Assembly (NCBI RefSeq): GCF_039645975.1
Contig: NZ_CP147918.1
Span: 682,001-746,000, forward strand
DNA from: Sulfurimonas sp. HSL-1716
GTDB taxonomy: Bacteria; Campylobacterota; Campylobacteria; Campylobacterales; Sulfurimonadaceae
DNA: 64,000 bases
Direction: 5' to 3'
In this document: one piece after another, positions 7,659-17,415 of the stretch
Layout of the letters: every line of letters starts with the position of its first letter
Position numbering within the stretch: the stretch's first letter is position 1
Translations under genes and position numbers: made by a program
The notes under the pieces: generated by a model
The model's database searches: none
What the model was told of the DNA's origin: nothing
Seen by the model: the letters and a program-made list of their open reading frames with translations, nothing else

Positions 7659-8849
7659 TTATGTCAAAGATGTCGTTTGATAAAGTGTCATAAGCTCTTT
7701 ATAAAAATCTTCTTCGGTATGGTTCTCTAGGAGCCCTCCGATAGGAAGAAGGTTATAGTAAAGCTTTTCAAGATTTGTAAACCTGTTTATAAACATTTTG
7801 GAGAGCAGTAACGCCGATATCTCTTTTCTCACTAAAACGGCAGGAGGAACGATGCCGAGTTTTAAAAGCTCGAGTATCGACTCGGCATGATAAGAGATAT
7901 GGTGATGCTGTCCGTGCGGGCAGGTACTCGTACTGACTAAAGTCTTGCAGACATTGCAGTAGACATATTCGCTTGCGATAGAGATCTCGATATCCAGATC
8001 CGTTACACGGTCGAGGATGGATTTGTGCGTGTTGCTGTCATAGTACATCCCAAGTCCTGCATGGTTTTGCCCGATAGTAAGTTTTGTACAGCCGTAGTTC
8101 TTCGCGACGATCGCATCGATGATTATTTCGTTGATCCCTGCAAAGATATAGTTTGATTCAAGAGGAACAATGATAACCCTGTTCTTTGGCAGATAGTTGT
8201 CCGTAAAATGTTTGAGAGCTTCATATCTGATACTGTATTTGAGGTCTGCCGTCTCATATGGCTTGAGCAAAAAGATGACTGTCAGATCGCTGTTTTCCAG
8301 CGACTGTCTGATAAGGCGTTCATGTGCTCTGTGCAGAGGATTTACCGCCATCATCAAAGCTGTGATGTTTTTTGCACCGATAAGATCGATAGAGTTCTTT
8401 ATGTAATCTTTGTGAAGATTGGGTACCTCTTTAGCAAGTGTATATTCACCGCAGACCGCATATTTTCCAAGGCGTTTGCTTGTCTGTCTTACGCCGGGAT
8501 GTGTTTCGTCATCCGTTCCGTATATGTGGCGGAGTCTCTCTTTTGGATCTATCTCAAAAACTTCGTCGACGATAAGCGTGGCAAAAAGTTTTTCGTTACA
8601 GATAAGGTCGAGTTCGTCGCCTGCTTTTGCTTCTTTAAGGACGCTCGCATTGCGTTTTCCCGAAGGAGCGAGGATGAACGGAAAAGGGAATGTTTTTTTA
8701 TTTATCGTCGAAGTGGAGAGTACTTCTGAAACTTCTCTTTTATTCATCAACGAAGTCGCAGGGTATAACAGGCCCGCTTTTAAAAACTCTAAAGCCGATG
8801 CTGCTTCAGGATCTATGAACAGGGAATTATTTTTTCTTTGTGATGCCAT
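7659..8849 (-). CDS. ATP-sulfurylase homologue lacking key catalytic residues
   Basis: 396 residues from the ATG at 8849, whose first codons overlap the regulator gene end by 23 bases; a longer reading to 8891 is possible but less likely. Overall layout is that of bacterial Sat (ATP + sulfate to APS + PPi): a PUA-like N-terminal domain, HRAH at 173-176 (the HXXH nucleotide motif), and a zinc-type cluster C298-x2-C301-x8-C310-P-H. However, the QTRN motif before HRAH is MAVN (167-170), GRDHAG is GQNHAG (260-265), and the SGTKxR region is replaced by SYHAES. Both catalytic arginines are therefore missing. It may be a non-catalytic homologue or act on another substrate. True sulfate activation is encoded by cysD/cysN at 28046-30360. 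Confidence 0.75.
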   Translation of the reverse strand: MASQRKNNSLFIDPEAASALEFLKAGLLYPATSLMNKREVSEVLSTSTINKKTFPFPFILAPSGKRNASVLKEAKAGDELDLICNEKLFATLIVDEVFEIDPKERLRHIYGTDDETHPGVRQTSKRLGKYAVCGEYTLAKEVPNLHKDYIKNSIDLIGAKNITALMMAVNPLHRAHERLIRQSLENSDLTVIFLLKPYETADLKYSIRYEALKHFTDNYLPKNRVIIVPLESNYIFAGINEIIIDAIVAKNYGCTKLTIGQNHAGLGMYYDSNTHKSILDRVTDLDIEISIASEYVYCNVCKTLVSTSTCPHGQHHHISYHAESILELLKLGIVPPAVLVRKEISALLLSKMFINRFTNLEKLYYNLLPIGGLLENHTEEDFYKELMTLYQTTSLT

Positions 8850-9714
8850 ATTTCTTTCTCTTTTCCCATAAGCTTTTTCTTGAGATTCCAAGTTTTTTGG
8901 AGAGTTCCGTATCAGGAAACTTGTGTTGATAATTTAAAACAATATATTTTACATAATCTTCGATAGGAAGTATATCGCTTTGGTCGAATATATTATTGTC
9001 GCTTTTGATCTCTACGATATCAAAATCCACGTCATCTATCTTATCCGTACTGGATACTATCACATTTCTGTCTTTTATAAGGTCTAAAAACTCTTTTTTC
9101 TCGGATTTTTTGATTACTTGAAAATCCGTAACATAAATGATGGTACTGATCGGCAGGGAAGCTATCTCGCTCATCGCTTTTGGATTTGTCAGTGAGACAA
9201 AATAAAGAGGTTTATTTTGCTTGTTCGCATATTTAAAAGCAAAGGAATCCGAATATTTTTGAAAGTTGCACGAGATAAATAGAGGCAGCTCAAGATTTTC
9301 AAAATTATGTTCGCTTGAGATTGAGGAGAAACTGTGGTTGAGATATCTTTCATACGATTCGGACTGGCGTTTGAGTCTTTCATAATCCTGAAAATGATTG
9401 ATCTTGCGGATCAGTTCTTCGATCATAAACGGTTTTAAGATGTAATCCTTTGCACCCGCCGAGAGCGGTTTTGAAACGGTATCGTTGCTGATATATGATA
9501 CCATCAGGATGACAATAGAGTTTTTAAACGCTTCTATAATCGGGTTGAAGTCCTGCCCGTTTATATTGGTAGAAAGAAGCACGACATCGTAAAGATTGCT
9601 TTTAAGCGCATCTTTCGTTGATGTACACATATCACAGATGTGACCCAGTTCCCCCAGCTTTGTCGCAATGCTTTGTGCCAGATAAATTTCATTTTCGATG
9701 ATTAGTATTTTCAC
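8827..9714 (-). CDS. Atypical NtrC-like regulator with degenerate receiver and degenerate ATPase core
   Basis: 295 residues starting with GTG at 9714, overlapping the ispDF stop by 4 bases (GTGA). Residues 1-110 form a receiver: acidic pair E7/E9, Ser73, and Lys94 in ILKPF. The phospho-acceptor Asp is replaced by Ser48 in VVLLSTN. Residues 140-245 have the spacing of a shrunken sigma-54 AAA+ core (a Walker-B-like IIYVTDF and a later VIVSST) but no P-loop. Residues 268-295 (ELSKKLGISRKSLWEKRKKYGI) are a Fis-type DNA-binding helix-turn-helix as in NtrC proteins. It is likely a DNA-binding protein that does not respond to ordinary phosphorylation; targets are unknown. Confidence 0.8.
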   Translation of the reverse strand: MKILIIENEIYLAQSIATKLGELGHICDMCTSTKDALKSNLYDVVLLSTNINGQDFNPIIEAFKNSIVILMVSYISNDTVSKPLSAGAKDYILKPFMIEELIRKINHFQDYERLKRQSESYERYLNHSFSSISSEHNFENLELPLFISCNFQKYSDSFAFKYANKQNKPLYFVSLTNPKAMSEIASLPISTIIYVTDFQVIKKSEKKEFLDLIKDRNVIVSSTDKIDDVDFDIVEIKSDNNIFDQSDILPIEDYVKYIVLNYQHKFPDTELSKKLGISRKSLWEKRKKYGITKKK

Positions 9715-10832
9715 TTATTTGTCCAATTAAAGTAGTTTAACGAAGCAGTAGACTGTACGCCTACTCCCTCTTTTCTTCCGATAAAACCCAGTTTTTCCGT
9801 TGTCGTTGCTTTTACGTTGACACGAAAAACAGGGATCTGCAGTATCGAAGACAATGTCTTTCTCATAATCTCTTTATACGCTCCGATCCTTGGAGTTTCG
9901 GCGATTATGGTTATGTCTACGTTTACTATACTATACCCAAAACTATAAAGACTCGTAACTACCTCTTTGAGCAGTATTTTCGAATCTATCCCCTTATAGC
10001 TTTCATCACTGTCGGGAAAAAGCGTACCGATGTCGCCCATTCCCGCGGCTCCCAAAAGAGCATCTATAAGTGAATGAATAGCTACGTCCCCGTCGCTGTG
10101 AGCTTTGAATCCAAAACTGTTTTCGATCTTCACTCCGCATAAGAACATTTCGCCTTTGTCGTCAAATGCATGGACATCAAACCCGTTTCCTATTAAAGCG
10201 GCGTTTGCGGGTCCTTTAAGACATTCCATCTCTTTGACATCACCTGCAAACGTAAGTTTAAAAGCATTTTCTTCTCCTTCAACAAATATCCTGCTACCCC
10301 CGCTTGCGGCTATAGCACTGCTTTCGTCCGTATATTCGATGTCGGTATCCAAAGCCTTTCTCAGCGTATCGGTGCGGGAGAGCTGAGGAGTCTGGATGCG
10401 GAGAACTTTGTCTCTGTCGATCGTGTTTTTGTCATACACGACGGTATCGTTTACGTTCAAAGCCGGGACGATGCAGTCGGCCTCATCTTTTTTTTCTAAA
10501 ATTTTAGCGAGCATCGCGTCGCTTATACAGGATCTTGCCACATCGGTAACAAGGACATACGGCGTATCTACATGCTTTAATGCATTTTTCAAAGATGCCT
10601 GACGGGATGCTCCGCCCTCTACTATTTTATTTTGTGTGTAACTGTGCATAAAGGTAACGTCGTGCTTTGATGCCGTTATAATGATATTTGAAAATATTTT
10701 TGCTTTTTCAAATCGGGAAGCTACAAAAAGCCATAACGGTTCATGACCGATTCTTAACCATTGCTTCTTAATAGGGCTGTTAAAGCGGGTAGAACCGCCG
10801 GCTGCAAGAATAATTAGTGTTAAATCAGACAA
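9711..10832 (-). CDS. ispDF: Bifunctional IspD/IspF enzyme of the MEP isoprenoid pathway
   Basis: 373 residues. The N-terminal half (to about 205) is IspD, MEP cytidylyltransferase, with LAAGGSTRF and the KKQWL substrate motif, then TDVARSC. The C-terminal half is IspF, MEcPP synthase, with GNGFDVHAF (metal-binding Asp/His), AHSDGDVAIHSLIDALLG and GDIGTLFPD. Fusion of the two is common in Campylobacterota. The start is TTG at 10832, preceded by AGGAG. A TATAAT at 10866-10871 on this strand is a fair -10. The 3' end overlaps the regulator start. Confidence 0.96.
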   Translation of the reverse strand: MSDLTLIILAAGGSTRFNSPIKKQWLRIGHEPLWLFVASRFEKAKIFSNIIITASKHDVTFMHSYTQNKIVEGGASRQASLKNALKHVDTPYVLVTDVARSCISDAMLAKILEKKDEADCIVPALNVNDTVVYDKNTIDRDKVLRIQTPQLSRTDTLRKALDTDIEYTDESSAIAASGGSRIFVEGEENAFKLTFAGDVKEMECLKGPANAALIGNGFDVHAFDDKGEMFLCGVKIENSFGFKAHSDGDVAIHSLIDALLGAAGMGDIGTLFPDSDESYKGIDSKILLKEVVTSLYSFGYSIVNVDITIIAETPRIGAYKEIMRKTLSSILQIPVFRVNVKATTTEKLGFIGRKEGVGVQSTASLNYFNWTNK

Positions 10833-10865
10833 AAATTCTCCTGTTTTTCCTAAAACTGTTACGAA

Positions 10866-10871
10866 ATTATA
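10866..10871 (-). promoter_or_regulatory. Probable -10 element of the ispDF operon
   Basis: TATAAT on the minus strand, 34 bases before the ispDF TTG start, in the 186-base divergent gap between ispDF and thiC. No clear -35 is visible. The gap holds no TPP-riboswitch-like CTGAGA element. Confidence 0.5.
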
Positions 10872-11018
10872 CAGTGAAAAAGCTTTTTTTTATCTTGTTT
10901 GTGTAAAATTCTGGAAGTTTAAAATTAGTTGAAAATTTTTTTATTGTTAAATATACAGATGGTAATTTTTTGTGCGGTCTTGTATAAGTACAAAAGAGTT
11001 TGTAATAAGGAGAAATAA

Positions 11019-12386
<1,368 letters not shown>

Positions 12387-12455
12387 ACAAATTTTAGATA
12401 GAAGGAGTTAGCCCCTTCGTCGTAATAAATCAAATGAAAAGGAAAATAAAAATAG

Positions 12456-13616
12456 ATGACTCAAGAGATTGTTAAATCAGCACTTTCAAAAGTGATGTAT
12501 CCGGGATTTACGAAAGATATCGTAACTTTCGGATTCGTAAATAATATAAATATCAGCGGAACAGCCGTTAGTTTATCGGTGGATATCACATCAAGTGCGC
12601 CTGAAGTAGCCGCACAGATAAAAGATGATGCGACGGCTGAACTAAAAGCAGCAGGTGCGACGGATATAAATATTACTATCAATGCTCCGAAAATGCCTAG
12701 AGAAAGTTCATCTCACGGGAAGAACATCGCTCCTCAAGTCAAAAACTTTTTAATGGTCAGTTCAGGAAAAGGAGGAGTCGGTAAATCCACTACATCCGTA
12801 AACATCGCTATCGCACTTGCGATGCAGGGGAAAAAAGTGGGACTGCTTGATGCTGATATCTACGGTCCGAACGTTCCTCGTATGTTAGGTGTCGAAACGC
12901 TTAGACCGGAAGTAAACGGGAACAAAGTCCTTCCGATCAAAGCGTACGGAATCGAGATGATGTCCATGGGCTCACTTATGGAAGAGGGACAGTCGCTGAT
13001 CTGGCGCGGTGCTATGATCATGAAAGCGATCGAACAGTTCCTGCGCGATATATTATGGAGTGAACTGGATGTCTTGGTCATCGACATGCCTCCGGGAACG
13101 GGTGATGCGCAGCTTACTCTTGCTCAAAGCGTCCCTGTTACGGCCGGTTTGACCGTCACGACTCCGCAGATGGTTTCACTTGACGATTCAAGACGTTCGT
13201 TAGATATGTTTAAAAAACTTAACATTCCGATAGCGGGGATCGTGGAAAATATGAGCGGTTTCATCGCTCCTGATACCGGTGTCGAGTATGACATCTTCGG
13301 TAAAGGTACGAGTGAACCTATGGCTAAAGAGTTCGATACGAACATAATTGCCGAGATACCTATCGAGCCTGCCGTAAGAACGGGAGGAGACGAAGGAAAA
13401 CCTATCGTTTATGCTACGCCTGCAAGTGAAACGGCAAAACGTTACATGGCGGCAGCTGAAAAGATTTGGGCTATGATAGAAAAGATAAATGATGAGGGCG
13501 GTGTGGACAATCAGGCTATTCAGCCAAATACACCTCCTGGCGTGAGTGCATGTTCGACGGCCGCTTCGACACCGAAAAAACATGAAGAAAATTCAGACGG
13601 CTGCGGCTGCCATTAA
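12456..13616 (+). CDS. mrp: Mrp/ApbC-type Fe-S cluster carrier ATPase
   Basis: 386 residues: a DUF59/MIP18-like N-terminal domain (1-80), then a deviant Walker A loop SSGKGGVGKST (about 103-113), the DADIYGPNVPRML switch and DMPPGTGDAQLT. Such proteins carry Fe-S clusters to target enzymes in the cytoplasm. The usual CXXC after VENMS, the cluster site of ApbC, is absent: the segment reads NMSGFIAPDTG. Instead there are cysteines in the C-terminal tail (a lone Cys, then DGCGCH at the very end). It follows thiC, itself an Fe-S enzyme, by 69 bases, and a strong intrinsic terminator follows. Confidence 0.93.
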   Translation: MTQEIVKSALSKVMYPGFTKDIVTFGFVNNINISGTAVSLSVDITSSAPEVAAQIKDDATAELKAAGATDINITINAPKMPRESSSHGKNIAPQVKNFLMVSSGKGGVGKSTTSVNIAIALAMQGKKVGLLDADIYGPNVPRMLGVETLRPEVNGNKVLPIKAYGIEMMSMGSLMEEGQSLIWRGAMIMKAIEQFLRDILWSELDVLVIDMPPGTGDAQLTLAQSVPVTAGLTVTTPQMVSLDDSRRSLDMFKKLNIPIAGIVENMSGFIAPDTGVEYDIFGKGTSEPMAKEFDTNIIAEIPIEPAVRTGGDEGKPIVYATPASETAKRYMAAAEKIWAMIEKINDEGGVDNQAIQPNTPPGVSACSTAASTPKKHEENSDGCGCH

Positions 13617-13623
13617 TCTTTAT

Positions 13624-13661
13624 TCCTTATATGCAAAGTCGCGCATATAAGGAGTTTTTTT
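13624..13661 (+). terminator. Intrinsic terminator after mrp
   Basis: A perfect 11-bp stem (TCCTTATATGC 13624-13634 with GCATATAAGGA 13643-13653), an 8-base loop, then G and a run of seven T. It ends the thiC-mrp transcription unit and faces the convergent cyclase gene. Confidence 0.92.
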
Positions 13662-13689
13662 CTTAAAACATATCAGACGCAGAGTTTGA

Positions 13690-15531
13690 TTAGAAGTTAT
13701 CTCCTTCTCCTTCGAACATTTCCTGTTTAAATTCAATGACCTGATCCCTGCCGTGTTCTTTTGCATAATAAAGTGCCGTATCCGCGTATTTTATAGCTTT
13801 CCAGATAGAGTTGGCATCATCCGGGAATTGTGATATTCCGATACTGATGGTCTTTTGTATCACTTCTCCATTAACGTTAAATTTCCTTTTGTTGAACTCA
13901 TCATGGATCTTTTGCGCGACCGACAATGAGCCTTCAGGAGTAGCGTTATGTAAGAGTATGACAAACTCTTCTCCTCCGTAACGTACGGCAAGATCGGCTT
14001 CTCTGATAGATGTTCTTATAACCTCTGAAAGAGCTTTTATGACGACATCTCCCATATCATGTCCGTAAGTATCGTTGACCATCTTAAAGTAGTCGATATC
14101 AAGCATCAAGACACTGTATTTCGTATCGTTTCTCAGTGCCTGTTTTGCCAGCTTGTCAATAAACTGTTCTAGGAATCTTCTATTGTACAGACCCGTCATT
14201 CCGTCGCGGAGGGTCGTGTCTCTGAGCTTGTCCGTCAATATTTTGGATTCGATCACGGGTTTGGCGGCTTCTATATAGTTTTTAATACTTGACACGCTCA
14301 TGGCAATATCTTCGAAATTCGAAGCGTTATCGACAACGACGTTCAATGTCAGCGACACTTCATCACTTATATCAAACGGGATGCAGATATATCTGCTTTC
14401 GTTATGGTGGCAGCTGGTACAAAGATCAGGAAAATCCGTCGAGATTATGTCCGTATCGGTTCGGTAGGCCCTGCATAGATTCACATTTTTGTCTACATTG
14501 GTATTGCAATAGCTTTTATGAGAAATATAGATAGCCTCTCTGGTCTTGTTTATTCTGTCGATCTCATAAAAGGAGAAATTGTGTATATCGTACTTCGTTT
14601 GTAAAACGGTGGTGATTCTTTCATAGACAAGCTCTTTTGTATCGTCAAGTTCTATCGTTTTTTTGAACTTATAGATGTCGGCGAGCTCTTTTATAATGAT
14701 CTTCGCTTCAAAAAGAGGATCAGAACATGCAAGATTCGATTTTGTAACAAAAGTGGAAAGACTGTGTTTTATCTCGCCGAAAGTTTCCTGCATCTTATGA
14801 AAAAGAGTATTGATCTGTTCTGCGACATCTTTTCCTTCTCCAGAGACTCTCGTTTCGAATCTATGTGAGAAATCGCCGCTGTGGGCTTTTTTGATTCCGT
14901 CTCTTAGATTGGAGAAAAGTTCCATATAAGGCTTGATATAATGGTTTAGAACTAATAAAGCGATAAAGATAAATATAACGTTGATACCGAATATCTTTGC
15001 AATTGTCAGAGTGCTGGCGTTTCTGACGCTGTTGATATCGAACTCCATACTGATCGCGCCGAGAATGGCCCCGTCGTTCACACTGTGACATTCCAAACAG
15101 CTTACCTGTGCCGTACTTTGTGCAATATATGGAATAGTTATACGAAGTTCCGCAGTGTCGGGAGTCTCCGTTACTTTTTTTACCATTTTTCCGGATCCGA
15201 GTACCTCTCTGTCTATCTCGTCACGGGCGTTTTCGTAGCTAAAACCCTTGCCGTACTGTTCGATGACATTCTGGCCTCTGGCTATCCAAAGGTTTTTGAC
15301 TTCGTTGTTCTGCGTGATGGTATTTAAAAAGTATTTACGCTTATCCATTATATGGTTGACCATATGGGCGGTAAGACCGTCTTTGACTATGTTGGCGGTA
15401 AGCTTTGCTTTAGCTACGGCTGCATTTATGGCAAACTCTCTAAAGTTCAAGCCGACATTGACTATTGTTGCCGTAGCAAGAGCCGCGAGCATCAGAGTAA
15501 CCATTAAGAGGAATTTATTTTTTGTATTCAT
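13690..15531 (-). CDS. Diguanylate cyclase with periplasmic haem-c-type sensor domain
   Basis: 613 residues. A membrane helix at 7-27, a periplasmic domain of the Tll0287/DUF3365 type with CLECH at 145-149 (c-type haem motif), a second helix at about 177-197, then HAMP. A cytoplasmic middle domain (about 290-420) has Cys342, 353, 371, 374 and 383, including CTSCHH. The C-terminal GGDEF domain has GGEEF at 519-523 and an inhibitory I-site RxxD at 510-513. The expected output is cyclic di-GMP made in response to a redox or gas signal read by haem. The cytoplasmic CXXCH probably binds metal rather than covalent haem. Monocistronic; AT-rich upstream with TATAAT-like sequence on this strand. Confidence 0.88.
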   Translation of the reverse strand: MNTKNKFLLMVTLMLAALATATIVNVGLNFREFAINAAVAKAKLTANIVKDGLTAHMVNHIMDKRKYFLNTITQNNEVKNLWIARGQNVIEQYGKGFSYENARDEIDREVLGSGKMVKKVTETPDTAELRITIPYIAQSTAQVSCLECHSVNDGAILGAISMEFDINSVRNASTLTIAKIFGINVIFIFIALLVLNHYIKPYMELFSNLRDGIKKAHSGDFSHRFETRVSGEGKDVAEQINTLFHKMQETFGEIKHSLSTFVTKSNLACSDPLFEAKIIIKELADIYKFKKTIELDDTKELVYERITTVLQTKYDIHNFSFYEIDRINKTREAIYISHKSYCNTNVDKNVNLCRAYRTDTDIISTDFPDLCTSCHHNESRYICIPFDISDEVSLTLNVVVDNASNFEDIAMSVSSIKNYIEAAKPVIESKILTDKLRDTTLRDGMTGLYNRRFLEQFIDKLAKQALRNDTKYSVLMLDIDYFKMVNDTYGHDMGDVVIKALSEVIRTSIREADLAVRYGGEEFVILLHNATPEGSLSVAQKIHDEFNKRKFNVNGEVIQKTISIGISQFPDDANSIWKAIKYADTALYYAKEHGRDQVIEFKQEMFEGEGDNF

Positions 15532-15578
15532 TCTTGTCTCGATTATTATAATTATTTATATATTATAAAATAAATTGT

Positions 15579-15597
15579 TAAGATTAGATTAATCTTA
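15579..15597 (-). terminator. Inverted repeat at the glmS stop codon
   Basis: TAAGATTA, 3-base spacer, TAATCTTA; the glmS TAA is the first arm's start. As at gdhA/pgpA the stop codon is inside the stem. It is AT-only but for one pair and has no clean T-run after it, so termination is uncertain. Confidence 0.3.
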
Positions 15598-17409
15598 TTC
15601 AACCGTAACACTTTTTGCCAGATTTCGTGGCATATCTACATCATTTCCGAGTCTGATTGCGATCTCCATGGATAAAAGCTGCACGATGACCATCATCTCA
15701 AAAAATTCAAGCATATAGTCTTTTACATCCGATGTCTTGACATAATCGTCTGCTTTGTCGAACTCGACGGGACTGATGGCGCAGATAGTGGAATCTCTTG
15801 CGCTTAACTCTTCGACATTGCTTTTATTCTTTTCATAAAGCATATGCCGAGGAAGCAGGGCGATAGTAAAAAGCTCTGGATCGGCCAGAGCGATAGGTCC
15901 GTGTTTCATCTCTCCCGAAGGATATCCTTCTGCGTGAAGATAACTGATCTCTTTTAATTTCAACGCACCCTCTAACGCGAGAGGATAAAATACGTCGCGT
16001 CCTATAAAAAAGAAGCCGTGTCCGTGAAGGTATCTTTTGGAGAGTCTGGTTATCTTCTCATGCAGTTCCTCTTTTATCTTTAATAAGCCCGGTACTTCGC
16101 GAAGCAGAGATATCTGTCTGGCTATTTCATCGGAAGAAAGAGAACTTTTTATCTTTGCGAGATAAAGCGAGAGCATCCACAGCACTACAAGCTGCGTTGC
16201 AAACGCTTTTGTCGATGCGACACCTTTTTCTATTCCCGCACGGGTCAGCAGGGAAGCATCCGCAAGGCGTACCATGGATGAGTTGTCCACGTTGCACACG
16301 ACAAGGGTTTTGAGTCCTGCTTTTTTTGCCATTTTAAGCGTTTCAAGGGTGTCTGCCGTCTCGCCGCTTTGTGATATGACCACAAAGAGAGTGTCTTTGC
16401 ATAAAAGAGGCTCTTTATATCGAAATTCGCTGGCGATCTCGACGGAGACCCTGATCTTTGCGTATCTCTCAAAAAGATAGCTCGAAGCAAGTGCTGCATG
16501 GTAAGAGGTGCCGCATGCGCAGAGCTTTATCTCGTTTATCCCCTCAAAAAGCCGGGAGTCAAGTTCTTCAAAATGTATCTCTTTGTCGGTTATGCGGCCT
16601 GTCAGTGTGTCTACGATGACTTCGGACTGCTCATAGATCTCTTTTTCCATAAAAAATCTGAAACCGCTTTTTTGAGCTGAGAGTTTATTTGTCGAGAGTT
16701 TTGAAAAATAGGGAGTCTTTTTCTTGGAGTCCTTATCAAAGATGGCTATCTCATCGGGTGTGACATAACCGTAATCGCCGTCGTCAAGATATATGACTTC
16801 GCTGCATCTGCCGATGAGCGGAGTATCCGAAGAGGCAAAATATTTTTCCGAATCGGCATCTTTGCCTATTATCATAGGCGAGCCCTGTTTTGCAAAAAAG
16901 ATGGTTTTGTCTTCGGATTTCGTTACGAGCAGGATCGCAAAAGAGCCGTGAAGCTGTGATACCGTTTTTGTAAAGGCATCAAATGCGGATGCGGATGATT
17001 TTAACTCTTTTTCAAAAAGATGCACGATCACTTCCGTATCGGTCTGGCTTAAAAATTTGGCACCGTTTTTCTGCAGGGTCTGCTTTAAAACGGCGTAATT
17101 CTCGATGATACCGTTATGGACTACATAGGAGCATTCGCCTAGATGCGGATGTGCGTTTAGCTCTGTCGGTTTTCCATGTGTGGCCCATCTTGTATGACCT
17201 ATTCCGACCGCAAATCCCGTCGGGTCAAACGATGAAGCTTTTTCTTGCAGATTTATAAGTTTTCCGACCGCCTTGTAAACCGAAAAGTCGTCGTTTTGTA
17301 AAACGGCTATGCCTGCAGAATCGTATCCGCGATACTCAAGTTCCTGCAATCCGTCAAGTAAAATATCCTTTGTCTTTTTAGATCCTAAGTATCCAACAAT
17401 TCCGCACAT
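15595..17409 (-). CDS. glmS: Glutamine-fructose-6-phosphate aminotransferase GlmS
   Basis: 604 residues. The mature enzyme begins MCGIVGYLG, where Cys2 becomes the N-terminal nucleophile of the glutamine amidotransferase domain (to about 240). Two SIS sugar-phosphate domains follow, with SQSGETADTLETL and GVASTKAFATQ, and the C-terminal tail ends PRNLAKSVTVE, a nearly invariant feature. It makes glucosamine-6-phosphate for peptidoglycan and surface sugars, and so feeds the amino-sugar routes downstream in this window. It is 6 bases behind glnD and probably in the same transcript. No glmS ribozyme sequence is seen upstream because glnD occupies that space. Confidence 0.98.
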   Translation of the reverse strand: MCGIVGYLGSKKTKDILLDGLQELEYRGYDSAGIAVLQNDDFSVYKAVGKLINLQEKASSFDPTGFAVGIGHTRWATHGKPTELNAHPHLGECSYVVHNGIIENYAVLKQTLQKNGAKFLSQTDTEVIVHLFEKELKSSASAFDAFTKTVSQLHGSFAILLVTKSEDKTIFFAKQGSPMIIGKDADSEKYFASSDTPLIGRCSEVIYLDDGDYGYVTPDEIAIFDKDSKKKTPYFSKLSTNKLSAQKSGFRFFMEKEIYEQSEVIVDTLTGRITDKEIHFEELDSRLFEGINEIKLCACGTSYHAALASSYLFERYAKIRVSVEIASEFRYKEPLLCKDTLFVVISQSGETADTLETLKMAKKAGLKTLVVCNVDNSSMVRLADASLLTRAGIEKGVASTKAFATQLVVLWMLSLYLAKIKSSLSSDEIARQISLLREVPGLLKIKEELHEKITRLSKRYLHGHGFFFIGRDVFYPLALEGALKLKEISYLHAEGYPSGEMKHGPIALADPELFTIALLPRHMLYEKNKSNVEELSARDSTICAISPVEFDKADDYVKTSDVKDYMLEFFEMMVIVQLLSMEIAIRLGNDVDMPRNLAKSVTVE

Positions 17410-17415
17410 ATATAA

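Noticed and set aside
8197-8871. Plus-strand open frames of 69-173 codons inside the ATP-sulfurylase-like gene
   Set aside because: They lie antisense to a gene with clear family motifs and give Cys/Phe-rich shadow peptides.
10833-11018. Possible TPP riboswitch in front of thiC
   Set aside because: No CTGAGA/thi-box pattern or matching stems were found in the 186-base gap; thiC is probably controlled another way.
12387-12455. Stem GAAGG...CCTTC after thiC as a terminator
   Set aside because: Only 5 bp, with no T-run after it; mrp is probably read through from thiC.
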